A stretch of 64,000 bases of DNA from Telmatospirillum siberiense (GCF_002845745.1 NZ_PIUM01000004.1:212219-276218); one strand, 5' to 3'. Positions 36,062 to 45,917 are shown, numbered from the stretch's first letter. A program made the numbers and translations. The notes: generated by a model not told the origin, from the letters alone.

Positions 36062-36307
36062 ATGAAAAAATTATCGATTAGTCAGGAGTGCGCGCTGCGT
36101 CATTTGATCGACAACCCATTCGACGTGAGCGATCGAAGCCATCTTTTTCATATGACCAAACCGACGAATACCCTGAAAAGCCTCGTCAACCGAGGATTGG
36201 TATCCTACGAAAAGAATGGAGGGTCTTCGGGGGTCGGCAATTATTCCTTAACGGACTCAGGCAAAGCCGCCGCCAAATCACTTTTCGGTGTCAAGGCCGA
36301 GGCTTGA
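36062..36307 (+). CDS. Small winged-helix-like protein
   Basis: An 81-residue basic protein. The pattern SQECALRHLIDNPF, TKPTNTLKSLVNRGLVSYEKNGGSSGVGNYSLTDSGKAAAKSLFG looks like a MarR/PadR-type winged helix: a recognition helix, then a beta wing (LVSYEKNG...NYSLTDSG). It has no dimerisation or ligand domain, so it is a minimal DNA-binding protein. It overlaps the convergent LysR gene by 30 bp. Confidence 0.65.
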   Translation: MKKLSISQECALRHLIDNPFDVSDRSHLFHMTKPTNTLKSLVNRGLVSYEKNGGSSGVGNYSLTDSGKAAAKSLFGVKAEA

Positions 36308-37246
36308 AGGCGGCGCCGTATCGGCACCGGCCAGGAACGAGACCACCTTTTCCTCGCACTCCTGCAGATAGGCCAGGAGATGATCGAGAAAAGCGGCGAC
36401 GGCTTCCGGTAGGCGGCGGCCGGCCATGGTCTGAACTTCGTAGCGTCGCTGGTCGAGGGCCTCGCCGATGATGGGCCGGGCGACCATCAAGCCCTGCCGG
36501 ATATGGGAGTAGGGCGTCACATAGCCGGCGATGGTCAAACCGCCGCCGGAGGAGACGAATCTCCACAGGGAGGCCATGTGATTGGTGGTGAGCACCGGTT
36601 CTACGGAGAGACCTTCCAGACCACAGGCGATATCGAACAATTGACGCGCCGTTGAATTCCGCTCGGGCAGGGCGAGGGGCTGCGCGACCAGATCGGCCAA
36701 TGTGAGCGCCTCGCGGGAGGCGAAGGGATGGCCGGGCGGCATCAGGGCGATCAGCGGCGCCCGGCGGGTCGCCTCGACCTTTATGCCCGGCTCGGGCGAC
36801 AGCACGAAGGTCAGGCCGATGTCCAGATCGCCGTCGCGGACGAGCTTAGTGACTTCGGCCGACGGTAATATTTTAAGATCGAAACGAATCCCCGGATAAC
36901 GGTTGCGGAAATCGTAAATCGCGTCGGGCAACAGACCCGCCGCGAATCCCTCGGTGCCGCCCAGGCGAACGATGCCGGTGGTCAATCCGCGCAGCCGGCG
37001 GATTTCGGTGACCACATGTTCAAGATCGAGAAGCGTTCGCCGGGCGTGATGGGCAAGCAGTTCCCCGGCCTGGCTGAGAATCATGCCGCGAGGACGCCGT
37101 TCGAACAGCGGAACGCCCAGATCCTCCTCAAGCCGCGAGATCTGGCGGCTGATGGCCGATCCGGCGACGTTGAGCCGTCGTGAAGCCTCGGTAATCGAAC
37201 CGGTCCTGACGACCTCCAGGAAATAGCGCAGGGCTGTCGATTGCAT
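36278..37246 (-). CDS. LysR family transcriptional regulator
   Basis: A 322-residue protein with the HTH ALRYFLEVVRTGSITEASRRLNVAGSAISRQISRLEEDLG and a C-terminal PBP2 effector domain. The SAISRQI variant resembles the CynR/GltC-like group. ATG 37246 follows GAGGTTGAG. The upstream extension to 37357 is not supported. It lies downstream of the HIBADH gene on the same strand after 107 bp, so it may be the local regulator of the CMD-ALDH-HIBADH cluster or be independent. Confidence 0.88.
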   Translation of the reverse strand: MQSTALRYFLEVVRTGSITEASRRLNVAGSAISRQISRLEEDLGVPLFERRPRGMILSQAGELLAHHARRTLLDLEHVVTEIRRLRGLTTGIVRLGGTEGFAAGLLPDAIYDFRNRYPGIRFDLKILPSAEVTKLVRDGDLDIGLTFVLSPEPGIKVEATRRAPLIALMPPGHPFASREALTLADLVAQPLALPERNSTARQLFDIACGLEGLSVEPVLTTNHMASLWRFVSSGGGLTIAGYVTPYSHIRQGLMVARPIIGEALDQRRYEVQTMAGRRLPEAVAAFLDHLLAYLQECEEKVVSFLAGADTAPPSSLGLDTEK

Positions 37247-37353
37247 CTCAACCTCGCCTTGCCGAAGCGGCAACGAATTGTCCTGGATATTATATTTACA
37301 GCATTCCTCCCAACATAGAGAATTATCGTCGGCGTCGGTCCTCTTCGCGATGA

Positions 37354-38244
37354 TCATTGACAGTTCGCGGCGGTGCTCCGGAAATTGACGATTCTGTTGA
37401 AGTCTTCGCCATCGGCGAGCGCGGACGCGCTTTCACTCCATATTTGGCCGACGCCCCTGGTGACGGGAACGTCGACGCCCAGTTTCTCATACAGCGAAAC
37501 GGCGAGGGCCACATCCTTGCGCATCAGTTGCATGGTGAAGCCGGAGTCGAAGGTGCCGGACAGTATCCGGCTCGGATAGTTGTACAGGGTGACGCCGCTG
37601 CGTCCCGATCCGGCATTGACCGCGTCGAGCAGCTGCCCGGTCTTGACGCCCGCGGCTTCAGCCATGCGGAACGCCTCGCTCGCGGTCAGAAGGTGCGACG
37701 CCGTCAGCAGGTTGTTGACGATCTTGGCGATATTCCCCGCACCTGTGTCACCGATATGGAACAGTTTCCCGCCCATCGCCGAAAGAACCGGCCTGGCCGC
37801 ATCCACGTCCGCCTCGCTGCCGCCCAGGAACATCGTCAACTCGCCGCGAAGCGCGCCGCGGGAACCGCCGCTGACGGGGGCATCCAGCAGAACGATGCCC
37901 GCTAGTTTGAGGGCGCTCGCCAGTTCCCGGGTGACCTCGGGATCGGCCGTGGTGGTGTCGATGATCATCAGGCCTCTTTGGGCCAGATCCTGGATCCCCC
38001 CGTCACCAACCAGCAATTCCTTGACGATGGACGAGTTGGGAAGAGACAGGACGATCGTCTCGCAACGCCTTACGATCTCGGCGAGATCCGCCGCCAGGTT
38101 CACACCGTCCGCATTCGCGCGTTCCGCCGTCTGCGGGTTCTTGTCCAGCCCCAGGACGGCGAATCCGCCGCGCATCAACGAAAGCGCCATGCCGCGCCCC
38201 ATATTGCCCAAGCCAACGACGCCTATCATCCGTTCTTCAGTCAT
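37354..38244 (-). CDS. 3-hydroxyisobutyrate dehydrogenase-family NAD(P) oxidoreductase
   Basis: A 296-residue beta-hydroxyacid dehydrogenase. The cofactor loop is GVVGLGNMGRGMALSL, the substrate loop is DAPVSGGSRGA, and the catalytic Lys is in GAGNIAKIVNNLL. Family substrates include 3-hydroxyisobutyrate, tartronate semialdehyde, glyoxylate and 2-(hydroxymethyl)glutarate. AAAGGATATTGAA precedes the start. It follows an aldehyde dehydrogenase on the same strand. Confidence 0.9.
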   Translation of the reverse strand: MTEERMIGVVGLGNMGRGMALSLMRGGFAVLGLDKNPQTAERANADGVNLAADLAEIVRRCETIVLSLPNSSIVKELLVGDGGIQDLAQRGLMIIDTTTADPEVTRELASALKLAGIVLLDAPVSGGSRGALRGELTMFLGGSEADVDAARPVLSAMGGKLFHIGDTGAGNIAKIVNNLLTASHLLTASEAFRMAEAAGVKTGQLLDAVNAGSGRSGVTLYNYPSRILSGTFDSGFTMQLMRKDVALAVSLYEKLGVDVPVTRGVGQIWSESASALADGEDFNRIVNFRSTAANCQ

Positions 38245-38403
38245 TTCAATATCCTTTGAGCGTTTGTTGTGGGACTTGTTTCATAGCGATCTGCTGGTGA
38301 CCCGCCGAAAGGAGGGCCCTTTCCGGCTTACGCCGGATCACCGGCAGGGACGCCGGTGCCACCGAAGGATTGGCCCGGTTGTCCGAAAATAATCGCGTTC
38401 TTT

Positions 38404-39903
38404 TCAGGCTCCATGCGCCGTCGGAACCCAGACGCTCTTGGTCTGAGTGTATTCATAGAGCGCCTCGATACCGCTGGATCGGCCGTAGCCGCTGTTGTCG
38501 CAACCGCCGAAGGGCGTCGCGACATGCATGTCCCGGTACATGTTTATCCAGAAGATTCCGGCACGCACCTTGGCGGCCACGCGATGCGCGCGGGCAATGT
38601 CCCGGGTCCAGACGGCGCCGCCCAGTCCGAACTCGCTGTCGTTGGCCTGAGCGACGGCGTCGGCCTCGTCATCGAAGGGAATGGCGACCAGCACCGGTCC
38701 GAAGACTTCTTCGCGCGCGATCCGCATGTCGTTGCGGACGTTCTTCAGGACCGTCGGACCGACCAGGAAGCCGTCCTGCCGCTTCGGCGCCTCCGCCATG
38801 CCGAAGGCGAGCTCCGCCCCCTCGTCCAGGCCCAGCCGGATCATGTCCCAGACCCGTTTGTATTGGGCGGCGTTGTTGATCGGGCCGCTTTCCGAATTTT
38901 CGTCCAGCGGCGCACCGATGCGATATTTCGAGGCCGCGTCGACGACACGTTCCATGAATTCGTCATAGATGCCTCGTTGCACGAACAGGCGCGAACCCGC
39001 CACGCAGTTTTGTCCGGTATTGGCAAAGGCGGCGACGGCGGCCATTTTGGCGGCGGCCTCCAGATCGGCGTCCTCGAAGACGATGTTCGCCGACTTCCCG
39101 CCCAGTTCCAGCAGGCATCCGATGGGGCGCTTGGCGGCGGCGGCGCTCACCTGGCGGCCGGTCCGGATGGAGCCCACGAAGACGACCTTCTTGACGATGG
39201 TGTTGGCGATGGCGGCCTCCCCAATGGTTTGACCCAGGCCTCCGACCACGTTCAGGACGCCCGGCGGCAGGCCCGCGTCGATCGCAAGCCGGGCCAGTGC
39301 CAGCGCCGTCAAAGGGGTGAGTTCGGACGGTTTCAGGAGCACGGCGTTACCCATCGCCAGCGCCGGCGCGGCATGCCATGCGGCTAGGTAAAGCGGCGAA
39401 TTCCAAGGCATGATCTGGAGAAACACGCCGATCGGTTCGCGCAGAGTGTAGTTGAGCTGACCGCCCGGCACGGAAATGACGCTACCGCCGAATTTGTCGG
39501 CCCACCCCGCGTAGTAGCGGAAGATCTCCGACACCGCGACGAGCTGCGCTCTGGCCCCCTTGATCGCCTTTCCCGACGAAATGGACTCCAGGATCGCCAG
39601 ATCTTCGGCATGTTTTTTGATCAGGCACCCCACTTCCGCGAGCAGTTCTCCTCGTCTTTGCGCGGACAGATCCGCCCATGCGCGCTGTCCGCGTGCGCAG
39701 GATGTCAACGCCCGTTCGACGATGGTGGGGGTCGCGTCGCGGTAGTTTTGCAGCAGCGATCCGTCTGCGGGATATATCAGCGCAAGTTCCCGGCCTTCGC
39801 CGGGGACATTGGTGCCATCGATGAACGAACCGACGGTCTGGGCATCGCCGACGAGGCGGTCGCGTAGCGATTCAAAGAGATCGGGTATGTTGGAATGGGG
39901 CAT
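38404..39903 (-). CDS. NAD(P)-dependent aldehyde dehydrogenase
   Basis: A 499-residue ALDH superfamily enzyme. Asn168 in MPWNSP stabilises the oxyanion, Glu266 in LELGGKSA is the general base, and Cys300 in TGQNCVAGSR is the nucleophile. The NAD loop reads VFVGSIRTGR. The tail FGGCDNSGYGRSSGIEALYEYTQTKSVW is of the betaine/gamma-guanidinobutyraldehyde dehydrogenase type. It lies between the CMD and HIBADH-like genes, so it should oxidise an intermediate of the same catabolic path. Confidence 0.93.
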   Translation of the reverse strand: MPHSNIPDLFESLRDRLVGDAQTVGSFIDGTNVPGEGRELALIYPADGSLLQNYRDATPTIVERALTSCARGQRAWADLSAQRRGELLAEVGCLIKKHAEDLAILESISSGKAIKGARAQLVAVSEIFRYYAGWADKFGGSVISVPGGQLNYTLREPIGVFLQIMPWNSPLYLAAWHAAPALAMGNAVLLKPSELTPLTALALARLAIDAGLPPGVLNVVGGLGQTIGEAAIANTIVKKVVFVGSIRTGRQVSAAAAKRPIGCLLELGGKSANIVFEDADLEAAAKMAAVAAFANTGQNCVAGSRLFVQRGIYDEFMERVVDAASKYRIGAPLDENSESGPINNAAQYKRVWDMIRLGLDEGAELAFGMAEAPKRQDGFLVGPTVLKNVRNDMRIAREEVFGPVLVAIPFDDEADAVAQANDSEFGLGGAVWTRDIARAHRVAAKVRAGIFWINMYRDMHVATPFGGCDNSGYGRSSGIEALYEYTQTKSVWVPTAHGA

Positions 39904-39939
39904 GGCGCGGCTGACCTCCGGTGGTTCCCGTCTTTCGCT

Positions 39940-40326
39940 TCACCTGGTCGACGCGTCGATTTCGGCAAAGGTCTGCTTGGCGATGCGGGTGGCCTCGCTG
40001 CCCGCCGGGATGCCGCTATAGAGGGCGACCTGCAGGAAGATTTCGCCGATCTCGTCGCGCGTCAGCCCGTTGTTCAGCGCCGCGCGGATATGAATCTTCA
40101 ACTCGCCGGCCCGGTTGGTACTGGACAGAATTGCCAGGTTGACGATGCTGCGCGCGCGCCGATCCAGCCCCGGGCGTGCCCAGATGTCGCCCCAGAGGTT
40201 TTTGATGGCGAATGCCCGCATGGGCTCGCTGAAGGCATCCGTGTTCGCTGTGGAAGCCGCGACATAGTCCGGCCCCAGGACTTCGGTGCGGATTTGTTCG
40301 CCAAGGGCGAAAAGGTCGTCGCTCAT
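39940..40326 (-). CDS. Carboxymuconolactone decarboxylase family protein
   Basis: A 128-residue CMD/AhpD-fold protein. The core reads WARPGLDRRARSIVNLAILSSTNRAGELKIHIRAALNNGLTRDEIGEIFLQVALYSGIPAG, matching PcaC-type proteins and without the AhpD CxxC pair. True PcaC decarboxylates 4-carboxymuconolactone. No other protocatechuate genes are near, so another lactone or acid may be the substrate. ATG 40326 follows AAGGATC. It is divergent from a LysR gene. Confidence 0.85.
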   Translation of the reverse strand: MSDDLFALGEQIRTEVLGPDYVAASTANTDAFSEPMRAFAIKNLWGDIWARPGLDRRARSIVNLAILSSTNRAGELKIHIRAALNNGLTRDEIGEIFLQVALYSGIPAGSEATRIAKQTFAEIDASTR

Positions 40327-40395
40327 GAATAGATCCTTGCTCAAACGTCCAGTCACGAGACGCAATCTAGGGATGGACGGCCGAGTGCATAAGAT

Positions 40396-40412
40396 ATGAT
40401 TATTGTTATCAT
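40396..40412. promoter_or_regulatory. LysR-type dyad between CMD and LysR genes
   Basis: ATGAT-TATTGTT-ATCAT is a 5-7-5 inverted repeat with the T-N11-A feature. It lies 28 bp before the LysR ATG at 40440 and 70 bp before the CMD start at 40326, so it can control both. Confidence 0.55.
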
Positions 40413-40439
40413 GATTATCTTTCATACTCGGACTTCCGG

Positions 40440-41348
40440 ATGACCCTGAATCAGTTGAGAGCCTTCGTCGAGGTCGTCGAGCACGGCAGCATTCGCGCCG
40501 CCGCGCGCCATCTGAACATGGAGCAAAGCGGGCTGACCCAGCAGATAAAGCGGCTGGAGGACGGTTTGGGCGCCAGACTCTTCATCCGGGCCGCGAAGGG
40601 GATTTCGCTGACCTCCGAAGGCACCGAACTCCTGGCGCGGGCGCGCATCATCCTCGGCGAATGCGACCGTGCCGAGCAGATCTTCCGGAATTTGCACGGC
40701 GAGCTCTCCGGATCGATCAATGTCGGTGTTTCCTCCGAGCTCTTCGCATTGCTGTTGCCGCCGGTGCTTCAGCAATTCCGCAAGATGCATCCCCGGGTTT
40801 CCGTGCATATGAGCGCCGGGCCATCGACCTCCCTGCTTTCCGCCTTGCGGGAGGGAAGGCTGGATTTCGCGTTGACGCTCATCTCGTCCGGTACGGACAC
40901 CGGCGATTTTCACGCGACATTCCTCAAGAAATCAGACCCCTGCGTACTTTGTCGCAAAGGCCACCCATTGCGTGACGCGCGCTCCATTCACCAGATTCGA
41001 GAAGCGGAATGGGTCAACACGCGCCCTTTCGGACGAATCGGCACGCCGTCGAACAGGCTCGCCGACTGGTTCGCCGGCAATGGGTTGGGGATACCCAATA
41101 TGGTGGGGAGCGTCGAATCCCTCTATGACACGATCGATCTGATATCGAGTTCGGACTACCTCTTCCTGGCGCCGCGCATCATCTTGCGGAAGCTTTCGCT
41201 TGGCCGCCACCTCGACTGCATCGATGTGGCGGAACCCATTCCCGAATCGGACATGTGTCTGGTCGAACGGGCGATGATCGAACTCGCCCCGGCGCCGAAA
41301 GCCTTTTCCCAGCTATTGCTTAAACATGCCCTTGGCGTGGGGCGATAG
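40440..41348 (+). CDS. LysR family transcriptional regulator
   Basis: A 302-residue protein. The HTH is TLNQLRAFVEVVEHGSIRAAARHLNMEQSGLTQQIKRLEDGLGARLF, and a typical effector domain follows. The pattern resembles the TsaR/TdcA-type group that responds to aromatic or organic acids. It is divergent from the CMD-ALDH-HIBADH genes, which it most probably regulates. It also lies 220 bp upstream of the peptide ABC operon on the same strand. Confidence 0.88.
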   Translation: MTLNQLRAFVEVVEHGSIRAAARHLNMEQSGLTQQIKRLEDGLGARLFIRAAKGISLTSEGTELLARARIILGECDRAEQIFRNLHGELSGSINVGVSSELFALLLPPVLQQFRKMHPRVSVHMSAGPSTSLLSALREGRLDFALTLISSGTDTGDFHATFLKKSDPCVLCRKGHPLRDARSIHQIREAEWVNTRPFGRIGTPSNRLADWFAGNGLGIPNMVGSVESLYDTIDLISSSDYLFLAPRIILRKLSLGRHLDCIDVAEPIPESDMCLVERAMIELAPAPKAFSQLLLKHALGVGR

Positions 41349-41521
41349 GGAAAACAGGCTCAAGGGGGCTCGAAAGCCCGAGGTTCCGTCCAGTCATTTC
41401 CTGGAAATAGCGCAAGGTTGTCGGTGGGAAGCGCCCACGCCTTGCCGATTCAGCAATGAATTGTTCTAAATAATATATTTGAAGCACACCGTTCTGCATA
41501 ATAAATTATCAATTATGGGTG

Positions 41522-41540
41522 CTGCACAAATTTGGTGCAG
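41522..41540. promoter_or_regulatory. Inverted repeat upstream of the peptide ABC operon
   Basis: CTGCAC (41522-41527) and GTGCAG (41535-41540) flank a 7-bp spacer, about 28 bp before the substrate-binding protein ATG. AT-rich sequence suited to a promoter lies just upstream. Probable operator. The regulator is unknown. Confidence 0.5.
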
Positions 41541-41568
41541 ATCGATCGACCAACGACAGGAGCGGTAG

Positions 41569-43092
41569 ATGAAGGTGACGAGACTCGGGCCGGCGGTTCT
41601 CATATCGGCTCTGCTTGCGGCAAGCAGCCCGGCCTGGGCCGGCAAGGCGAACGACACGCTGGTTTATGCCTCCGACAGCGAATTGGTGAACATCAGCCAG
41701 TACCACAACAATGTCCGCGAAGGTGTCATCATCGCCCGGCTGATCTGGGATACCCTGCTCAATCGCGACGTCAAGACGGGCACCTACCAACCCCAACTCG
41801 CCACCAGTTGGACCTGGGTCGATCCCCTGACCATCGATCTCGACCTTCGCCAGGGCGTCACCTTCCACGATGGCTCGTCCTTCTCCGCCGATGATGTGGT
41901 GTTCACCTTCAATTACGTCCTCGATCCCGACTCCAAGGTCGTCACCAAGCAGAACGTCGAATGGATGAAAAGCGCCGAGAAGCTGGGTGATTACAAGGTC
42001 CGCATCCATCTGAAGAAGCCCTTTCCGGCGGCTCTCGAATATCTGGCCGGTCCGCTGCCCATCTATCCCGCCGCTTATTTCAAGAAGGTCGGTCTCGACG
42101 GATTTGCCAAGGCGCCGATCGGAACCGGACCCTATCGGGTGGTGACGGTGGAAAACGGCAAGGGCGTCAAGATGGTGAAGTCGCCCACCTATTGGAAAGG
42201 CAGCCCCATCGGTCAGCCCACCATCGGCAAGATCGAATTCCTCGTCATTCCCGATGGCGAAACGCGTCTGGCCGAGTTGATGACCGGCGGAATCGATTGG
42301 ATCTGGCGTGTCCAGGCCGATCAGGCCAAGCAATTGGCCGATGTTCCCAATGTGAGCGTACTGTCGGCCGAGACCATGCGTGTCGGCTTCCTGCAATTCA
42401 ACAACACCGGCACCAGCGCCGCCGACCAGCCCCTGCATAATCCCCTGGTCCGTCAGGCCATCAGCTATGCCATCGATCGCAAAACCATGGTCGACAGCCT
42501 GGTCAGAGGCGGCTCCCGCGTGATGAATTCCGCCTGCTTCATCGATCAGTTCGGCTGTACCGACCAAGGCGTTCCGCATTACGATTACAATCCGGAAAAG
42601 GCCAAGAAATTGCTGGCCGAGGCGGGTTATCCCAACGGTTTCGAGACCCAGATTTACGCCTATCGCGAACGGGAATACGCCGAGGCGGTGGTCGGTTATC
42701 TGCGTGCCGTCGGTATCCGCGCCAATCTCAACTACATGAAGTACGATACCGTCCGCGAATTGAGCCGGGCCGGCAAGGTGCCGATCTACTTTCAAACCTG
42801 GGGCTCGTTCTCGATTTCCGACGCCTCGGCCTTCCTGGGCGCCTGGTTCAAGGGGGGCGACGATGATCTGAGCAAGGATCAGGAGGTCACCAAGCTCCTC
42901 GATGTCGCCGATACCTCGACCGTTCCCGAGACCCGCAAGAAGTCCTATGCGGAAGCCCTGAAAAGGATTGGTGAGCAGGCTTACGTTTTGCCGATGTTCT
43001 CCTATTCGGCCAATTACGCCTTCACCTCGGATCTCGATTTCACCGCCCAACCCGATGAACTGCCGCGGTTTTATTCCGCTCATTGGAAATAG
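41569..43092 (+). CDS. ABC transporter substrate-binding protein, peptide/opine family (SBP_bac_5)
   Basis: A 507-residue periplasmic protein with signal peptide MKVTRLGPAVLISALLAASSPAWA. Family landmarks are LAPQLATSW-type text (YQPQLATSWTWVDPLTI), LRQGVTFHDGSSFSADDVVFTF, PIGTGPYRVV and NNPLVRQAISYAIDR-like (HNPLVRQAISYAIDRKTMV). It follows AGGAGCGGTAG. It is the first gene of a seven-gene operon with two permeases, two ATPases and two M20 peptidases, so short peptides or acylated amino acids are likely ligands. Confidence 0.93.
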   Translation: MKVTRLGPAVLISALLAASSPAWAGKANDTLVYASDSELVNISQYHNNVREGVIIARLIWDTLLNRDVKTGTYQPQLATSWTWVDPLTIDLDLRQGVTFHDGSSFSADDVVFTFNYVLDPDSKVVTKQNVEWMKSAEKLGDYKVRIHLKKPFPAALEYLAGPLPIYPAAYFKKVGLDGFAKAPIGTGPYRVVTVENGKGVKMVKSPTYWKGSPIGQPTIGKIEFLVIPDGETRLAELMTGGIDWIWRVQADQAKQLADVPNVSVLSAETMRVGFLQFNNTGTSAADQPLHNPLVRQAISYAIDRKTMVDSLVRGGSRVMNSACFIDQFGCTDQGVPHYDYNPEKAKKLLAEAGYPNGFETQIYAYREREYAEAVVGYLRAVGIRANLNYMKYDTVRELSRAGKVPIYFQTWGSFSISDASAFLGAWFKGGDDDLSKDQEVTKLLDVADTSTVPETRKKSYAEALKRIGEQAYVLPMFSYSANYAFTSDLDFTAQPDELPRFYSAHWK

Positions 43093-43117
43093 TCCTCGCC
43101 AACTCGGGAGAATAGCG

Positions 43118-44035
43118 ATGCTCGCATTCGGTATAAGGCGGCTGACCATTTCACTTTGCGTCGCCCTGACGGTTTCGATCGTCGCCTTCTTCTTGCTGCA
43201 CATGTCCGGGGATATCGCGCAAGCCATCGCCGGAACGGACGCGACGCCCGAGCAGGTATCGCAGATCCGCGTCCAATTCGGCCTCGACCGTCCCCTGGTC
43301 GAGCAATATCTGAACTGGGCCTGGGGCGTGCTCCGCTTCGATTTCGGCACGTCCTTCTATTTCCGGGACCAGGTCACCACGCTGATCGCCCAGCGCCTGC
43401 CGGTCACGCTGGCGCTGGGCGGCATCTCCCTTCTGCTGGCCCTGATCATCTCGGTTCCACTCGGTGTGCTTGCGGCGGTCAAGCAGGGCGGCTGGATCGA
43501 TCGCGCGGCGCTGATGTTCTGCGTGTTGGGACAGGCGCTTCCCACCTTCTGGCTGGGGCTGTCCCTGATCATCGTCTTCTCGGTGACCTTGCGCTGGTTG
43601 CCCGTTTCGGGGAGCGGCACCTGGGCCCATTTCGTCCTGCCGTCGGTGGCTCTCGGCTGGTACGCGATTCCGGCGGTGATGCGGCTGACCCGCAACGGCA
43701 TGCTCGACGTGTTGGCCTCCGACTATATCCGCACCGCCCGGGCCAAGGGCCTGCGCATGCCCACGGTGCTGTTCAAGCACGCCTTGCGCAACGCGATGAT
43801 CCCGGTGGTCGCCCTGGCCGCCGTGCAATTCGGTTTCATGCTGGGCGGCTCCATCGTCGTCGAGGCCGTCTTCTCGATGGAGGGGCTCGGCCAGCTGGCC
43901 TGGCAATCCATCGCTCGCCAGGATTTCCCGGTGGTGCAGGCGATCGTGCTGGTTCTCGCCGTCCTCTATATCGGGCTGACCCTGCTGGCCGACATTCTCA
44001 ACGCCATTCTTGACCCGAGGATCCGCATCGCATGA
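43118..44035 (+). CDS. ABC transporter permease, DppB-like
   Basis: A 305-residue inner membrane protein with six predicted helices. The N-terminus (GIRRLTISLCVALTVSIVAFFLLHM) and the EAA loop (DYIRTARAKGLRMPTVLFKHALRNAMIPVV) are typical of DppB/GsiC. ATG 43118 follows GGGAG. The stop overlaps the next permease start (ATGA). Confidence 0.93.
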   Translation: MLAFGIRRLTISLCVALTVSIVAFFLLHMSGDIAQAIAGTDATPEQVSQIRVQFGLDRPLVEQYLNWAWGVLRFDFGTSFYFRDQVTTLIAQRLPVTLALGGISLLLALIISVPLGVLAAVKQGGWIDRAALMFCVLGQALPTFWLGLSLIIVFSVTLRWLPVSGSGTWAHFVLPSVALGWYAIPAVMRLTRNGMLDVLASDYIRTARAKGLRMPTVLFKHALRNAMIPVVALAAVQFGFMLGGSIVVEAVFSMEGLGQLAWQSIARQDFPVVQAIVLVLAVLYIGLTLLADILNAILDPRIRIA

Positions 44036-44934
44036 CCGCGCAATCTCCATCGATGCAAGCCGTCCTGCCGTCACGGCGCGCGCGCTTCGACAAATTCCGC
44101 CGCCGGGCCGCGACCAACCCCAGTTTCATGGCGGGTCTCGTCGTTTTGGTCGTGATCGCCGGCCTGGCGCTGATGGCGCCGCTGCTGGGACTGCACGACC
44201 CTTACGCCCAGGACCTTTCCAGGCGCCTGATCCCGCCGATCTGGCATGCCAAGGGAACCTGGGAGCATGTCCTCGGAACCGACAAGCTGGGACGCGATTA
44301 TCTCAGCCGCCTGATCTGGGGGGGGCGGATTTCGCTGCTGCTGGGCATTTCCACCGTCATTATTTCCGGAGTGATCGGCACCGGTCTCGGAGTCGCCGCC
44401 GGCTTTTTCGGTGGACGGGTCGATGCCGTGGTCAGCTATGTGGTCACCACGCGCCTGGCCCTGCCGGTGGTTCTGGTGGCGTTGGCCGGCGCCGCCCTGG
44501 TCGGGGGATCGCTCTCGATGGTGATCCTGGTTCTCGGCCTGCTGCTGTGGGATCGCTTCGCCGTGGTGGCGCGGACGGCCACCATGCAGGTGGCCCGCGC
44601 CGATTATGTCGCGGCGGCCCAAGCCATCGGCTGTTCGACCAGCCGTATCGTCTTCTCGGAAATCCTGCCCAACATCCTCAACCCGCTGATCGTCGTCGCC
44701 ACCCTGGAAATGGCCCATGCCATTCTCCTTGAAGCCGCCTTGTCTTTCCTCGGCTTGGGCGTCCAGCCGCCGCTGCCGTCCTGGGGCCTGATGATTTCCG
44801 AGGGCAAGCAATACATGTTCTTCAGTCCCTGGGTCATCACCGTCCCGGGTGTGGCCCTGGTGATCCTGGTTCTGGCCATCAACCTGCTGGGCGACGGTCT
44901 GCGCGACGTCACCGCGCCCGAGCGGAGGAACTGA
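44032..44934 (+). CDS. ABC transporter permease, DppC-like
   Basis: A 300-residue permease. The N-terminal cytoplasmic extension and first helix (NPSFMAGLVVLVVIAGLALMAPLLG), the HVLGTDKLGRDYLSRLIWGGRISLLLG segment and the EAA loop (DYVAAAQAIGCSTSRIVFSEILPNILNPLIV) are diagnostic of DppC/GsiD. It is coupled to DppB by ATGA and to the ATPase by a 2-bp gap. Confidence 0.93.
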   Translation: MTAQSPSMQAVLPSRRARFDKFRRRAATNPSFMAGLVVLVVIAGLALMAPLLGLHDPYAQDLSRRLIPPIWHAKGTWEHVLGTDKLGRDYLSRLIWGGRISLLLGISTVIISGVIGTGLGVAAGFFGGRVDAVVSYVVTTRLALPVVLVALAGAALVGGSLSMVILVLGLLLWDRFAVVARTATMQVARADYVAAAQAIGCSTSRIVFSEILPNILNPLIVVATLEMAHAILLEAALSFLGLGVQPPLPSWGLMISEGKQYMFFSPWVITVPGVALVILVLAINLLGDGLRDVTAPERRN

Positions 44935-44936
44935 TC

Positions 44937-45917
44937 ATGGCTCTGCTCGAAATTCAAAATCTCACCATCGACATTCCGACCTCCGGCGGTCTGCTGCATG
45001 CCGTGCGCGGGGTGTCCCTCTCACTGGAGCGGGGCAAGACCCTGGCCATCGTCGGCGAGAGCGGTTCCGGAAAATCCTTGAGTTCCCTTGCTTTGATGGA
45101 TCTTCTGCCCCGCCGGGCGGTGAGGCGGGCCGATGCCCTGCGCTTCAACGGCGTCGACCTGATGTGCGCGACGGAACGCCAGAAACAGGATCTGCGCGGA
45201 AACCGCATGGCGATGATCTTCCAGGAGCCGATGACCTCGCTCAATCCGGCTTTCACCATCGGTGACCAACTTTGCGAAGTTCTGCTCCGCCATCGAAAGG
45301 TATCCCGGACCGAAGCCCGCGATCGTGCCGTCATGCTCCTCGAAAAAGCCGGGATCACCTCGGCGGGCACCCGTCTTGGCCAATATCCCCATCAATTGTC
45401 CGGCGGCTTGCGCCAAAGAGTGATGATTTCCATGGCGTTGATGTGCGAACCCGACCTGATCATCGCCGATGAACCGACGACCGCACTCGACGTCACCATC
45501 CAGGCCCAGATTTTACGGGTCCTGCGAGATCTGCAGAGCGAATTCGGCATGGCGATGATTCTCATCACCCACGATCTCGGCGTGGTTGCCCGCATCGCCG
45601 ACGACGTCGGCGTCATGTATGCCGGCAGGCTGGTGGAAACCGGGCCGGCGGCGAAGGTCTTCACGACCCCCGGACATCCTTATACCCGGGGGCTAATGGA
45701 CTGCATTCCGACGCCCGGACGCACCAAGCCGGGCGAGCGGCTGGGCGCCATCCCCGGCCAGGTTCCCAATCTGGTCGAGGAGCTTCGCGGTTGCGCCTTC
45801 CGTGAACGCTGCGGACAAAGCCGGTCGGCCTGTGGCGAATCCTTTCCCGATCTTTGGCTGGCCGACGATCACCGGGTGGCGTGCCTGTCCGGACAGTCGG
45901 CGGAGAATGCGGCATGA
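44937..45917 (+). CDS. ABC transporter ATPase, DppD-like
   Basis: A 326-residue ATPase. Walker A is [11 protein letters not shown], the signature is [15 protein letters not shown] (variant of LSGGQ) and Walker B is [14 protein letters not shown]. The C-terminal oligopeptide-type extension has a Cys motif ([16 protein letters not shown]) that in DppD-type proteins can bind an iron-sulfur cluster. It follows CGGAGGAACTG and overlaps the next ATPase gene. Confidence 0.93.
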   Translation: MALLEIQNLTIDIPTSGGLLHAVRGVSLSLERGKTLAIVGESGSGKSLSSLALMDLLPRRAVRRADALRFNGVDLMCATERQKQDLRGNRMAMIFQEPMTSLNPAFTIGDQLCEVLLRHRKVSRTEARDRAVMLLEKAGITSAGTRLGQYPHQLSGGLRQRVMISMALMCEPDLIIADEPTTALDVTIQAQILRVLRDLQSEFGMAMILITHDLGVVARIADDVGVMYAGRLVETGPAAKVFTTPGHPYTRGLMDCIPTPGRTKPGERLGAIPGQVPNLVEELRGCAFRERCGQSRSACGESFPDLWLADDHRVACLSGQSAENAA

